Below are positions 33,482 through 41,103 of a stretch of 45,879 nt of DNA, one piece after another (within the stretch, counting starts at the first letter, position 1; the number at the start of each line of letters is the position of its first letter). Source of the DNA: a virus; IMG/VR virus record IMGVR_UViG_3300025120_000112, positions 1 through 45,879 of that record; one strand, given 5' to 3'. The notes beneath the pieces are model-generated. The model saw only the letters and a list, made by a program, of their open reading frames with translations. It was not told where the DNA came from and ran no database searches. Both the position numbers and the translations under genes were made by a program.

Positions 33482-33495
33482 AAGGTCAAAAAAAA

Positions 33496-35787
33496 ATGAC
33501 TAAAGTGGAAGAGTATTGCGAGAAACTGGGCTGGTATCTAGTTACGATACCCGCTGGCACAAAAGGCCCAACCCGCTTTGGCTGGCAAAAGCCAGAGCAG
33601 GCATTGAGCGATCCAGAAACAGCGCGTCTGTATTACGAGCAGAACCCCACCCATAATGTGGGGCTGTTGCATGGGGCGTCTGGAACCTGTGCAGTGGACA
33701 TCGATCATGTCGAATACACCAAGATGATCTTCGAAGAACTGGGGATCGACTTCTCAGAGCTTATGCAGTCGGCACCCCAGATTATTGGGCGCGAAAATCG
33801 AGGCAAATTAATCTTCAAGGCACCGCCCGATCTGATTACCCATAAAATTAGTTGGCCCGTAGAGGGCGATCCCAGAAAAACAGAGGTGGTCTTTGAGCTT
33901 CGCGCTGGGGCCGTGCAAGATGTCCTGCCGCCATCAATCCACCCAGATACGGGCAAGCCATACGAGTGGGCTGGTCGTTCAATCTTCGATGGCCTGCCAG
34001 ACCTACCGGCGCAGCTTCTCACAATCTGGCGAGAGTGGGATAAATTTCGGCCACAGATGGTGGCGATCTGCCCGTGGGCGCGTGAGCCAGAATTTCAGCC
34101 ACCGCGCAGGCCAAGGCCAAAAGGTGACGGCACATCTGTCATCGACGCCTTTAATGAGGCGCACGATATGCATTCGTTGCTCGTTCAGTACGGCTACAAG
34201 CAAACCGCCAAGGATCGCTTTCTATCACCCAACAGCACATCCAAACTGGCGGGGGTAAAGGTCTTTGATGATGGCCGCGCATACAGCCACCATGCCAGTG
34301 ACCCGTTTGATTCGGCCCACAGCTTCGATTGCTTTGAGTTGTGGTGCCAGTACGAACACATGGGAAACGTCACCAAGGCCGTCAAAGATGCCGCTGCGTT
34401 TCTCAACGTCACCAACAATCCAGATCACGAATATGATGAAGAGGCGATAAAGCATGGCGCAAAAGTGGCGGCATCAATTATGTCCACGCCAGCAGCCAAG
34501 TCCGAGCCTCTGGGAAGTATCCCAGATCACCTGTTGTCAGTACCGGGCGTCTTGCAGGACGTGGTCAATTATTATTCTGTCACCGCAATCAAGCCACAGC
34601 CCCAGTTTGCTGTTCAAGCGGCCATCGCCTTTGGCTCCACAGTAATGGGCAGGCGCTGGGTGACAAACCAGCGGAACTTCTCCAGCTTGTATCTGCTCAA
34701 CATTGGTGAGACTGGATCGGGGAAAGAACATAGCAAGACCGTTCTGGAGCGGCTGCTTGAAGAGGCGGGGTTAGAAGACCTGATCGGGCCAGCGGGGTAC
34801 ACCAGTGGGGCGGGGGTGATGTCCACCCTCACCAAAAAACCAGTTCACGTATCTGTGATTGATGAGATGGGCCGTATGCTCAAGTCAGCAGCGGCCACTG
34901 GAATGCAGCATAAGGCCGATGCCCTGACATCCATTATGGAAGCCTTCGGACGTACAGACGGCGTCATGCGGCAGGCTGGCTATGCAACCAACACAATGAA
35001 GGCCAGCGAGGCCGAAAAACTGGAGAAGGTGGTCAGGCGTCCTTCCCTGACGCTGGTGGGCATGTCCACGCCGTCAGAATTTATGAAGGCCATTGGAGGG
35101 GGCGATGTGGCTTCTGGGCTGCTGAACAGGTTCCTGATTGTGAAGACAGATATCGGCGTCCAACTATCTCAAGAAATCACAACGTCCACAATTTCAGAGC
35201 GGCTGAAGTCTTGGGCCACTGATCACGCTAACGCCATTAATGGGACGTTAGACCCCGGATCAACGCACGATGTGCCGCCCTCACCAATGGAGGTGGCATT
35301 CACACCAGAGGCCAAGGCGATCCTGAGACGCTACGAGGAGCGGTTGGTAGACGCGATAAAGAAAGAGGCAGGCACTGGGCTGGAGGCTATGTACAATCGA
35401 TCCAGAGAGATCGCTATGCGCCTGTCACTGATCATTGCCAGATCAATGGGGCAGGAAAGTATTGGTCTGGACGCAATGCAGTGGAGCATCGACTACGTCG
35501 AGCATTACGCCACTGAGACGATCAAGATGTTCAAGGCCAACATGGCCGATGGCCCCTTCGATGCCTGCTGCAAGGCAGTCTTTACCAAAATCGAAACAGC
35601 GGGGCTGGCTGGCATCACAGAGAGCCAGATTACCAGATCGGTAGGGGCATTCGCAAATATGGACAGACGGAAGCGTGGAGACGTTCTAGACGCTCTGGCA
35701 AATGATCGTGGCATAGAGTGCCGTAATCTTAACGAGGGTAAGCGGGGCCGTCCGACGATGGCGTGGTTTGCACCAAGCATACAATAG
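33496..35787 (+). CDS. Primase-polymerase/helicase fusion
   Basis: 763 residues. Residues 1-190 are a bifunctional prim-pol domain: HNVGLLHG (53-60), AVDID with D68 and D70, and HPDTGKPYEW (149-158). Residues 340-620 form a DUF3987-like ATPase with Walker A GETGSGKE (404-411) and a Walker B near SVIDEMGRM. The C-terminal part has a winged-helix-like end (ITESQITRSVG). No other polymerase is encoded, so it primes or starts replication for the host polymerase. The putative origin lies directly after the next gene. Confidence 0.85.
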   Translation: MTKVEEYCEKLGWYLVTIPAGTKGPTRFGWQKPEQALSDPETARLYYEQNPTHNVGLLHGASGTCAVDIDHVEYTKMIFEELGIDFSELMQSAPQIIGRENRGKLIFKAPPDLITHKISWPVEGDPRKTEVVFELRAGAVQDVLPPSIHPDTGKPYEWAGRSIFDGLPDLPAQLLTIWREWDKFRPQMVAICPWAREPEFQPPRRPRPKGDGTSVIDAFNEAHDMHSLLVQYGYKQTAKDRFLSPNSTSKLAGVKVFDDGRAYSHHASDPFDSAHSFDCFELWCQYEHMGNVTKAVKDAAAFLNVTNNPDHEYDEEAIKHGAKVAASIMSTPAAKSEPLGSIPDHLLSVPGVLQDVVNYYSVTAIKPQPQFAVQAAIAFGSTVMGRRWVTNQRNFSSLYLLNIGETGSGKEHSKTVLERLLEEAGLEDLIGPAGYTSGAGVMSTLTKKPVHVSVIDEMGRMLKSAAATGMQHKADALTSIMEAFGRTDGVMRQAGYATNTMKASEAEKLEKVVRRPSLTLVGMSTPSEFMKAIGGGDVASGLLNRFLIVKTDIGVQLSQEITTSTISERLKSWATDHANAINGTLDPGSTHDVPPSPMEVAFTPEAKAILRRYEERLVDAIKKEAGTGLEAMYNRSREIAMRLSLIIARSMGQESIGLDAMQWSIDYVEHYATETIKMFKANMADGPFDACCKAVFTKIETAGLAGITESQITRSVGAFANMDRRKRGDVLDALANDRGIECRNLNEGKRGRPTMAWFAPSIQ

Positions 35788-35798
35788 GGGGGGGCATA

Positions 35799-35954
35799 AT
35801 GTTTGAGCGAGAGCAGTGGAAAAAAATCTACGAGCAGAATTTGATAATGAGGGGCGCACTGGAGGAGATCAGAGACATCGCCAATGTCAGCGAAGGTGTG
35901 CAGTTTTACGCAATGCTGGCTGAGAAAGCCCTCGACAAATGCCGAGACGATTAA
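35799..35954 (+). CDS. Small helical protein beside origin
   Basis: 51 residues, charged helix (ERE QWKKIYEQN, MRGALEEIRDIANVSEG). A G-rich ribosome site precedes it. The start at 35799 is preferred to an upstream in-frame one inside the primase gene. Possibly an origin or primase helper by position only. Confidence 0.55.
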   Translation: MFEREQWKKIYEQNLIMRGALEEIRDIANVSEGVQFYAMLAEKALDKCRDD

Positions 35955-36251
35955 CTGCATGATTTATTGCATCATTAAACATTGGGGTATTTGCCAATGA
36001 TTTCAACGGGTTCTGATTTTATGTATTTATTGCATTTATTGCGACACCTTGGGGGCGTCTATACTCCTCACCCTCCACCCCCCTCATCCATAGGTGGGGG
36101 GTAGGGGGTAGGGGGCAGTAATACACTATATGTATATATAATAATAATAATAATAATATTATATATATAAACAAGGTACTTAGGGCGGTTTGATTTATTG
36201 CTTTTACTGCTCTGCAATAAATAAGCAGAAAATAAAGTAAATAATTTATCG
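35955..36251 (+). other. Putative replication origin, no genes
   Basis: Four direct ATTTATTGC repeats (35962, 36025, 36034, 36193) and one inverted (36214-36222) flank a G-rich part (36093-36115, runs of 6, 5 and 5 G) and an A/T tract of about 50 bases (36121-36171) with ATA repeats. Iterons plus an A/T unwinding tract after the primase gene fit an origin. Confidence 0.6.
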
Positions 36252-36261
36252 ATGGCTCTTG

Positions 36262-36290
36262 ATGTATCAGTAAAAGTATCTATTTATAAT
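36262..36290 (+). promoter_or_regulatory. Candidate promoter for the small-gene run
   Basis: A perfect TATAAT (36285-36290) with a weak ATGTAT 17 bp upstream. Two GTATC copies lie between, as in other candidate promoters of this window. Confidence 0.4.
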
Positions 36291-36311
36291 TTTAGAAACA
36301 GGGAGACGAAC

Positions 36312-36503
36312 ATGGGATATCAAATCTTAATCAACGGCAGAAGCGCCTTCGGAACAACTTATGGCTTGAGTGCTTTGCAAATGACTATCCGTGATGCCCA
36401 GTCGAAAAGCAGAAATAAAAATTTTGATGGCGATAAAATTGAAGTCGTAAATGAAAATCACACAAAAACATTTTGGTCTTCAGAACTGGAGAAAGCACAA
36501 TGA
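36312..36503 (+). CDS. Small protein, unknown
   Basis: 63 residues starting MGYQILINGRSAFG, mixed fold, basic middle. GGGAG seven bases before this ATG decides it over a longer frame at 36252. First gene of a run of tiny genes. Confidence 0.6.
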   Translation: MGYQILINGRSAFGTTYGLSALQMTIRDAQSKSRNKNFDGDKIEVVNENHTKTFWSSELEKAQ

Positions 36504-36697
36504 GTGGCGCAACCGCAGCAGAGTTTAAAAAGTGGGAAGACCACGCCAAGAGCGTGGACTACCACGCCCTCGTCTTCATTATCCAAGACTGCCGCAATGC
36601 GCGGGAAGCCATGAAAGGCTGGAACCCCGAAAAAGAAAACTTCTATGCCGACCAAGGCATGACATATTCAGACGAACTCAGGAGGAGGATCAAATAA
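36500..36697 (+). CDS. Small conserved phage protein
   Basis: 65 residues: FKKWEDHAKSVDYHALVFIIQDC and MKGWNPEKENFYADQGMTYSDELRRR. I recall the pattern from other marine phages. ATGA start overlaps the previous stop. Confidence 0.6.
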   Translation: MSGATAAEFKKWEDHAKSVDYHALVFIIQDCRNAREAMKGWNPEKENFYADQGMTYSDELRRRIK

Positions 36698-36783
36698 ACT
36701 TTGCAGACAGTAAAGAAAAAACTTGAACATATAAAATAAATCTCTATCTGTAAGTCACAGTCAAAAAAGAAAGGAGGTAAAAA

Positions 36784-36936
36784 ATGAAGACAAGCGTCAA
36801 GGAACTTTGCAAAGGCAAAACAAAAGAAGAAATTCGTGAAATCGGAATCTTAGAAATTCTTCCATTTGTGAAAAATCGCGAAGAAGCAGTCTACGCATTC
36901 GATAAGCTGCAAAAACTCTACAACGAAAAAATGTAA
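36784..36936 (+). CDS. Small charged protein, 50 residues
   Basis: Strong ribosome site AAAGGAGG. Helical, Lys/Glu rich (KELCKGKTKEEIREIGILEILPF). No family recognised. About 85 A/T-rich bases precede it without a clear promoter. Confidence 0.6.
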   Translation: MKTSVKELCKGKTKEEIREIGILEILPFVKNREEAVYAFDKLQKLYNEKM

Positions 36937-36943
36937 TGCGAAA

Positions 36944-36965
36944 GGGGGCGGTAAAAACTGCCCCC
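36944..36965 (+). repeat. GC-rich intergenic hairpin, rightward copy
   Basis: GGGGGCGGT, AAAA loop, ACTGCCCCC with one G-U pair; same design as the leftward copy at 30847. Confidence 0.75.
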
Positions 36966-36992
36966 TCGTCAAATCAATCAGGAGAGAAAACA

Positions 36993-37544
36993 ATGGAACT
37001 TCAAAAAATTCATGGGTTAATCACAAATATCACCCAGCACTATTCAGCATTCGCTGTAAACACAGAAGGCCAAAACACCTTCATAACCAACAATCTCGCA
37101 CGTTTCCTGCAACTATCCGTAGGTGATCAAGTGCTAATGGAAGTCGTGCCAAATCATCCAGATAAGGCGCAAACAATACCATACCGCGCAGTCGGATGCG
37201 TAAAGCTAAAAGAAAGTCTGCCAGAGGAAAGCCCAGAGCAGCCAGAACATGGCGTCCTTACCGAAATTATTGAGCGGCAAAAACAAACGCCGCAACAAAT
37301 CGCGGAAGACCTAAAGGCAGTTCTAAAAGCCGCAGACACATACCTCATCACGTCCGAAGTGATAGCAGCATACCGCGAGGACAACCCAGACCATGCAGCC
37401 ACAACAGATAAAGATATCAATAACAATCTGGCTAGGTTGCACGGCAAAGGCAAAATCGCAAAGGCAGAAGTGTGGGGAAGCCCAGAGCAATCCAAATGTA
37501 GCTTCAACCTCTGGGCGCACAACGTATCAAGGTTCACGCTATGA
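36993..37544 (+). CDS. Possible OB-fold plus winged-helix regulator
   Basis: 183 residues from ATG 36993 (AGGAGA upstream). Residues 1-70 look like a small barrel (IHGLITNITQHYSAFAV, NTFITNNLARFL, VGDQVLMEVVP), the rest a helical C-terminal domain with ITSEVIAAYREDNPD and NNLARLHGKGKIAKAEVW that resembles a winged helix. Could bind RNA or DNA. Not assigned to a family. Confidence 0.55.
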   Translation: MELQKIHGLITNITQHYSAFAVNTEGQNTFITNNLARFLQLSVGDQVLMEVVPNHPDKAQTIPYRAVGCVKLKESLPEESPEQPEHGVLTEIIERQKQTPQQIAEDLKAVLKAADTYLITSEVIAAYREDNPDHAATTDKDINNNLARLHGKGKIAKAEVWGSPEQSKCSFNLWAHNVSRFTL

Positions 37545-37735
37545 ACCTAGAACGCATAGAAGAGTTGGGTCAAATTCTATCAAAACTTGACCTGACAATC
37601 TCACATATGTTGTCGTGCAAAATAACGCCAGATGACTTCCCAGACCTCAATGACGCACTCACAATGCTTGAAGAGGCCAGAGGAATGCTGAGAAAGGCAT
37701 ATCAAAACGTCAGGACGGAATATGACAGCAAATGA
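37541..37735 (+). CDS. Small helical protein
   Basis: 64 residues, all helix (ERIEELGQILSKLDLTISHML). Start overlaps the previous stop (ATGA). No function recognised. Confidence 0.55.
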   Translation: MNLERIEELGQILSKLDLTISHMLSCKITPDDFPDLNDALTMLEEARGMLRKAYQNVRTEYDSK

Positions 37736-37913
37736 CTTGAACGAAATCTTGGAAGCAATGCCAGACGAAATGAGCGACACTCAAGTCATGGCAGTAATCG
37801 CAACAATCATACACTCATATGATCTAGATCATATGTTCCCAGAAATTATGGTCGGTGCTGGGGAGGCGCTGTTTGATATCCACAGAAATATAAAAAAAGA
37901 GGGAATGCATTGA
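37722..37913 (+). CDS. Small acidic helical protein
   Basis: 63 residues, acidic (NEILEAMPDEMSDTQVM) with a His-containing middle. Overlaps the previous gene by 14 bases. Function unknown. Confidence 0.55.
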   Translation: MTANDLNEILEAMPDEMSDTQVMAVIATIIHSYDLDHMFPEIMVGAGEALFDIHRNIKKEGMH

Positions 37914-38116
37914 CCAGAAAGGCAATTAAACGAGAGCAGTTTAAAGTCGATCACCTGACTTTTGAACTGACCGACACGACCTACGCAGTAATCGCTGGAG
38001 AGGCCGTACACGCAAAGGATCGACGCCCACTATTCACGGGCGTCATCACCAAAGGAACCGCAACAGAGCTACGCAGACTGGCTCACCACTTCGATGAAAG
38101 GGAGGATAAATTATGA
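37910..38116 (+). CDS. Small protein with TTG start
   Basis: 68 residues, basic start, beta-rich middle (FELTDTTYAVIAGEAVH). No ATG exists in frame; the TTG overlaps the previous stop (TTGA) after GAGGG. No family recognised. Confidence 0.5.
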   Translation: MTRKAIKREQFKVDHLTFELTDTTYAVIAGEAVHAKDRRPLFTGVITKGTATELRRLAHHFDEREDKL

Positions 38117-38589
38117 TCGATTACGATAAAATAAACTTAAATGAATACGCTCTTAAACTAAGGCGCGATGGAAAAACATTTAAGCAAATAGGCGATGAGT
38201 TTGGCGTAAGCAGAGAACGAGCAAGGCAGAGGGTCGCGTGGGGAAGCAGGCATGAAAAAAAACTAGAGCGGCATGAAGCTGCCACAACAATGGGTGATCT
38301 GTTTATGTCAGAACGAGCAAGGAACACAATAAAAAATCTTTCGGTTATTGATATGACCTTCGATGAGTTCTTGGATAATGTCAGCTATAAGAAAATGATG
38401 CATACACCTAATCTTGGGGAGGTTACCGCCAAAGAAATAATAAATACGCTTAAAGAAAAAAACGTCTCAGAAGAAAAATTAAAAGCGTGGCTCAGTGTCA
38501 AAATAAAAAAACCAAAAAAAAAAGACGTGACGCAGGCATACCAAAAGGCCCAGAAGAAAAATATGACACATGCCAAAAGTACGTCATAG
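38113..38589 (+). CDS. Sigma-region-4/alpha-CTD-like transcription factor
   Basis: 158 residues. Residues 12-42 (ALKLRRDGKTFKQIGDEFG, SRERARQRVAW) match the sigma-70 region 4 helix-turn-helix. Residues 67-115 resemble the RNA polymerase alpha C-terminal domain, with MTFDEFLDNVSYKKMMH and the TPNLG turn (98-102) followed by TAKEIINTL. The tail is Lys-rich. Such a fusion would act on host RNA polymerase at phage promoters. A run of ten A near the 3' end may shift the ribosome into the next frame. Confidence 0.75.
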   Translation: MIDYDKINLNEYALKLRRDGKTFKQIGDEFGVSRERARQRVAWGSRHEKKLERHEAATTMGDLFMSERARNTIKNLSVIDMTFDEFLDNVSYKKMMHTPNLGEVTAKEIINTLKEKNVSEEKLKAWLSVKIKKPKKKDVTQAYQKAQKKNMTHAKSTS

Positions 38590-38675
38590 ATGAAGGCAGA
38601 AGAGTTATGGGCAGGCTCTGCAATGAGCCACTAACACCAAAGCAGAAAAAATTCTGCGACAAACATAAACCATAA
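38454..38675 (+). CDS. Zinc-finger reading frame, likely reached by -1 frameshift
   Basis: Open in the -1 frame relative to the regulator gene from 38454 to the TAA ending at 38675. It has C-x...-LCNEPLTPKQKKFCDKH, a probable zinc-binding end. The first start codon is a GTG at 38487 inside the regulator gene with a poor ribosome site, and the next ATG (38608) is within the finger. The A10 run (38514-38523) gives the slippery A-AAA-AAA in the right phase. May be an extension of the regulator. Confidence 0.5.
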   Translation, partial: RKKRLRRKIKSVAQCQNKKTKKKRRDAGIPKGPEEKYDTCQKYVIDEGRRVMGRLCNEPLTPKQKKFCDKHKP

Positions 38676-38687
38676 AGGAGGCAGATT

Positions 38688-38969
38688 ATGATCGTTAAAT
38701 CTTGGCAATTCAGAGGCTACGAGTGGAGCCAAGACATGCCAGAATGGCTAAAGCCAGAATGCTCCAAACGTGCGGGAAGCCCACACCTGTGGATACACAC
38801 GCAGGCAGGAGAAGAAGCAGCAGCGTCAGGGCAATACATCGCCATCAATCTGAGAGGCCACGTCAGCATACACAACACAAAGCCAGACGGATGGGTGAAA
38901 GAAATTATCGCAGGCGTTGCCTTCGCAATCATTGTCGCAATTGTCGCCATCGCAATGCTCTCCCTTTAA
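38688..38969 (+). CDS. Small membrane protein, unknown
   Basis: 93 residues; GGAGG precedes the ATG. A soluble N-terminal part with Trp (VKSWQFRGYEWSQDMPEWLK) and one C-terminal membrane helix (about 72-93). Could be an inner-membrane modifier of host metabolism or superinfection. Confidence 0.6.
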   Translation: MIVKSWQFRGYEWSQDMPEWLKPECSKRAGSPHLWIHTQAGEEAAASGQYIAINLRGHVSIHNTKPDGWVKEIIAGVAFAIIVAIVAIAMLSL

Positions 38970-39004
38970 TCAATGGCAATTAATGGGAGTTGACACAAAT
39001 GTTT

Positions 39005-39036
39005 TTGATTGACCCAGAATCAATGCATGATAAAAC
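39005..39036 (+). promoter_or_regulatory. Promoter with inverted-repeat operator
   Basis: TTGACC (39009-39014), 16-bp spacer ending in an extended TGA, and TAAAAC (39031-39036). TTGATT...AATCAA (39005-39023) is a perfect inverted repeat over the -35. Confidence 0.55.
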
Positions 39037-39042
39037 AAACGG

Positions 39043-39168
39043 GAAATCGAGGATGGTCTCCTTGAAGTCGGTTAGATTGAGGCTCAAAGCAATGATAGTT
39101 GTGGAGAGTAAATATAGCTTGTCGTAGTGATAGCTGCGGCAGGCTTTTTTTATCACAAGAACGACAGC
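39043..39168 (+). ncRNA. Candidate short RNA or attenuated leader
   Basis: Runs from the expected start of the promoter at 39031 to a terminator pair. No open frame with a ribosome site is seen. Short pairings (TCTCC at 39057 with GGAGA at 39103; ATTG...CAAT) suggest folding. It may be a small RNA or the leader that controls terminase expression. Confidence 0.45.
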
Positions 39169-39178
39169 CCTTTTTTTT
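39117..39178 (+). terminator. Two alternative terminator hairpins
   Basis: Stem 1: an 11-bp pair of 39117-39127 with 39134-39144 (three G-U) and seven T. Stem 2 uses the same left arm (39117-39132) with 39151-39168, then eight T (39171-39178). They cannot form together. Two U-tracts, one left arm. Confidence 0.7.
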
Positions 39179-39221
39179 AATTTAATTTTGCATTATATGA
39201 AAATTAAAGGAGGGCCGCATC

Positions 39222-39713
39222 ATGGCGAAAAAAACAACCAAGAAAAAACCAGTCGGTAGGCCAAAGTTCAAAATCACAGAAGAGGTGCTGCAACAGACGC
39301 AAAGCCTTATGGCAAAGGGACTGACAAAAGAACAGTGCGCTGGAATGCTAGGCATTTCAGTCTCCACTTTCATGCTTCATCAGGCAGAAAATTCGGAATT
39401 TTCGGACGCTATAAAAAGGGGCGAGGCAATGGGGATCGACGCCGTGACCAACGCTCTCTTTGAAAATGCTACCGTCGAGCGTGACAACACAGCCATCATA
39501 TTCTATCTAAAAAATCGTGCAGGCTGGAAAGATGTCAAAGACATGAACGTGAAAGACGAAAAAATAATTACGCTAGACCTTACAAGGATCGGGATCAATG
39601 AACTCAGCGCACTTGAAGCAGCTTTTGAGCAGCCTCACATTGGAGCAAGTCCGAGCCGAAAAGTACCGACGATCATTGAGGGAGTTTACGAGAGCCGCAT
39701 GGCCGACGATTGA
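39222..39713 (+). CDS. Terminase small subunit
   Basis: 163 residues. Lys-rich start, HTH-like part with KGLTKEQCAGMLGISVSTFMLHQ (about 33-55), then helices with NTAIIFYLKNRAGWKDVKDM (about 86-105), a common small-terminase pattern. It recognises DNA for packaging. Its last 116 bases overlap the large subunit gene in another frame. AGGAGG precedes the ATG. Confidence 0.8.
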   Translation: MAKKTTKKKPVGRPKFKITEEVLQQTQSLMAKGLTKEQCAGMLGISVSTFMLHQAENSEFSDAIKRGEAMGIDAVTNALFENATVERDNTAIIFYLKNRAGWKDVKDMNVKDEKIITLDLTRIGINELSALEAAFEQPHIGASPSRKVPTIIEGVYESRMADD

Positions 39714-41103
39714 ACCGGGATCAGAATACACTTCTGGATGGCACCTAGATGCAATCAGCGATCATCTTGAGGCAGTTATCGATGGATCAATCAAACGCTT
39801 GATTATCAATATTCCCCCACGGCATTCAAAGTCTATCTCAACTGCCGTGGTGCTGCCAGCGTGGACTTGGGCTACACAACCATCAAAGAAGTTTCTCTAT
39901 GCGTCCTACAGCGCCTCTCTGTCGATCAGGGACAGCACCAAGTGTCGCAGGCTAATCGACAGCCCGTGGTATCAGGCGCACTTTGGCGACAAGTTCCACT
40001 TGAGTGGGGATATGAACCAGAAATCAAGATTTGAGAATAGCGAAAACGGCATTCGATTAAGTACATCAGTTGCTGGCTCCCTAACTGGGGAAGGCGGCGA
40101 CTGTATCATCTTAGATGACGTAAATAACGTTGTAGAGGCCGACAGTCAAAAGGTCAGGCAGGGCGTCATAGATTGGTGGGATCAGGCCATGCAGAGCCGC
40201 CTAAACGACCCTAAAACGGGCGCGTTCATTGTCATACAGCAGCGCGTTAATGAGCAAGACCTCACGGGCCATATTCTTGCAAATGAGCTAGGCAATGAAT
40301 GGGATCATCTTGTATTACCCGCACGTTATGAGGTCGGCCACCCTACTCCAGTGAGATCATCTCTCGGCTTCACAGACCCACGCACAGAAGAGGGAGAGCT
40401 TCTCTGGCCTGAGAGGTTCGGAGAGAAAGAACTATCAACTCTAGAGCGCGGTCTTGGCTCCTACGCAGCCGCAGGGCAGCTACAGCAGCGGCCAAGCCCC
40501 AAGGGCGGTGGCATACTCAAGGCTTCATGGTGGGTGCCGTGGGAGCGCGAAGACCTACCCGAAGTATCTTATGTAATCCAGTCTTGGGATACAGCCTTTG
40601 AAACCAAAGAAAGCTCCAGCTACAGCGCCAGAACAACGTGGGGCGTTTTCAAGCATCAAGGATACGACTGCCTGATTGTGTTGGATATGTGGTACGATAA
40701 AGTTAACTACCCAGAGTTACGCAAGCTGGCGCAGGAGGCACACGATGATTGGGAGCCAGACGCAGTTTTGATAGAGAAGAAGGCCAGCGGAGCCAGCCTT
40801 ATCGCTGATCTCAGAATGGCAGGGGTGCCTGTCTTGGCCTACAGCCCAGATCGTGATAAGGTGGCTCGCGCCCACGCATCGTCGGCACTGCTAGAGGACG
40901 GCAGAATTTACTACCCAAAACGCAAATGGGCCGAAGATTTGATCTCAATATGTGCCAGCTTCCCAGCGGCAAAAAATGACGATGTCGTTGACACTTGCAC
41001 CCAAGCGTGGCTAAGACTGAGAAAAGGATGGTTCTTGGGCCACACGGAAGACCCCGACGAGGAAGATCATCAAGAACCGCAAAGGATAACTTTATATGGC
41101 TGA
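39598..41103 (+). CDS. Terminase large subunit
   Basis: 501 residues. ATPase half: a P-loop of the PPRHSKS type (73-79), Walker B IILDD (170-174). Nuclease half: SWD331-TAFE, LIE393-KKASG and NDD (461-462) are the usual acidic triad. It drives DNA into the head and cuts it. The last 8 bases overlap the portal start. Confidence 0.9.
   Translation: MNSAHLKQLLSSLTLEQVRAEKYRRSLREFTRAAWPTIEPGSEYTSGWHLDAISDHLEAVIDGSIKRLIINIPPRHSKSISTAVVLPAWTWATQPSKKFLYASYSASLSIRDSTKCRRLIDSPWYQAHFGDKFHLSGDMNQKSRFENSENGIRLSTSVAGSLTGEGGDCIILDDVNNVVEADSQKVRQGVIDWWDQAMQSRLNDPKTGAFIVIQQRVNEQDLTGHILANELGNEWDHLVLPARYEVGHPTPVRSSLGFTDPRTEEGELLWPERFGEKELSTLERGLGSYAAAGQLQQRPSPKGGGILKASWWVPWEREDLPEVSYVIQSWDTAFETKESSSYSARTTWGVFKHQGYDCLIVLDMWYDKVNYPELRKLAQEAHDDWEPDAVLIEKKASGASLIADLRMAGVPVLAYSPDRDKVARAHASSALLEDGRIYYPKRKWAEDLISICASFPAAKNDDVVDTCTQAWLRLRKGWFLGHTEDPDEEDHQEPQRITLYG

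Noticed and set aside
36093-36115. Telomere-like G repeat or genome end
   Set aside because: It is internal, single, and better explained as part of the origin region.
38990-38995. Perfect TTGACA as a promoter
   Set aside because: No -10-like sequence at 16-18 bp; the TTGACC slightly downstream has one.
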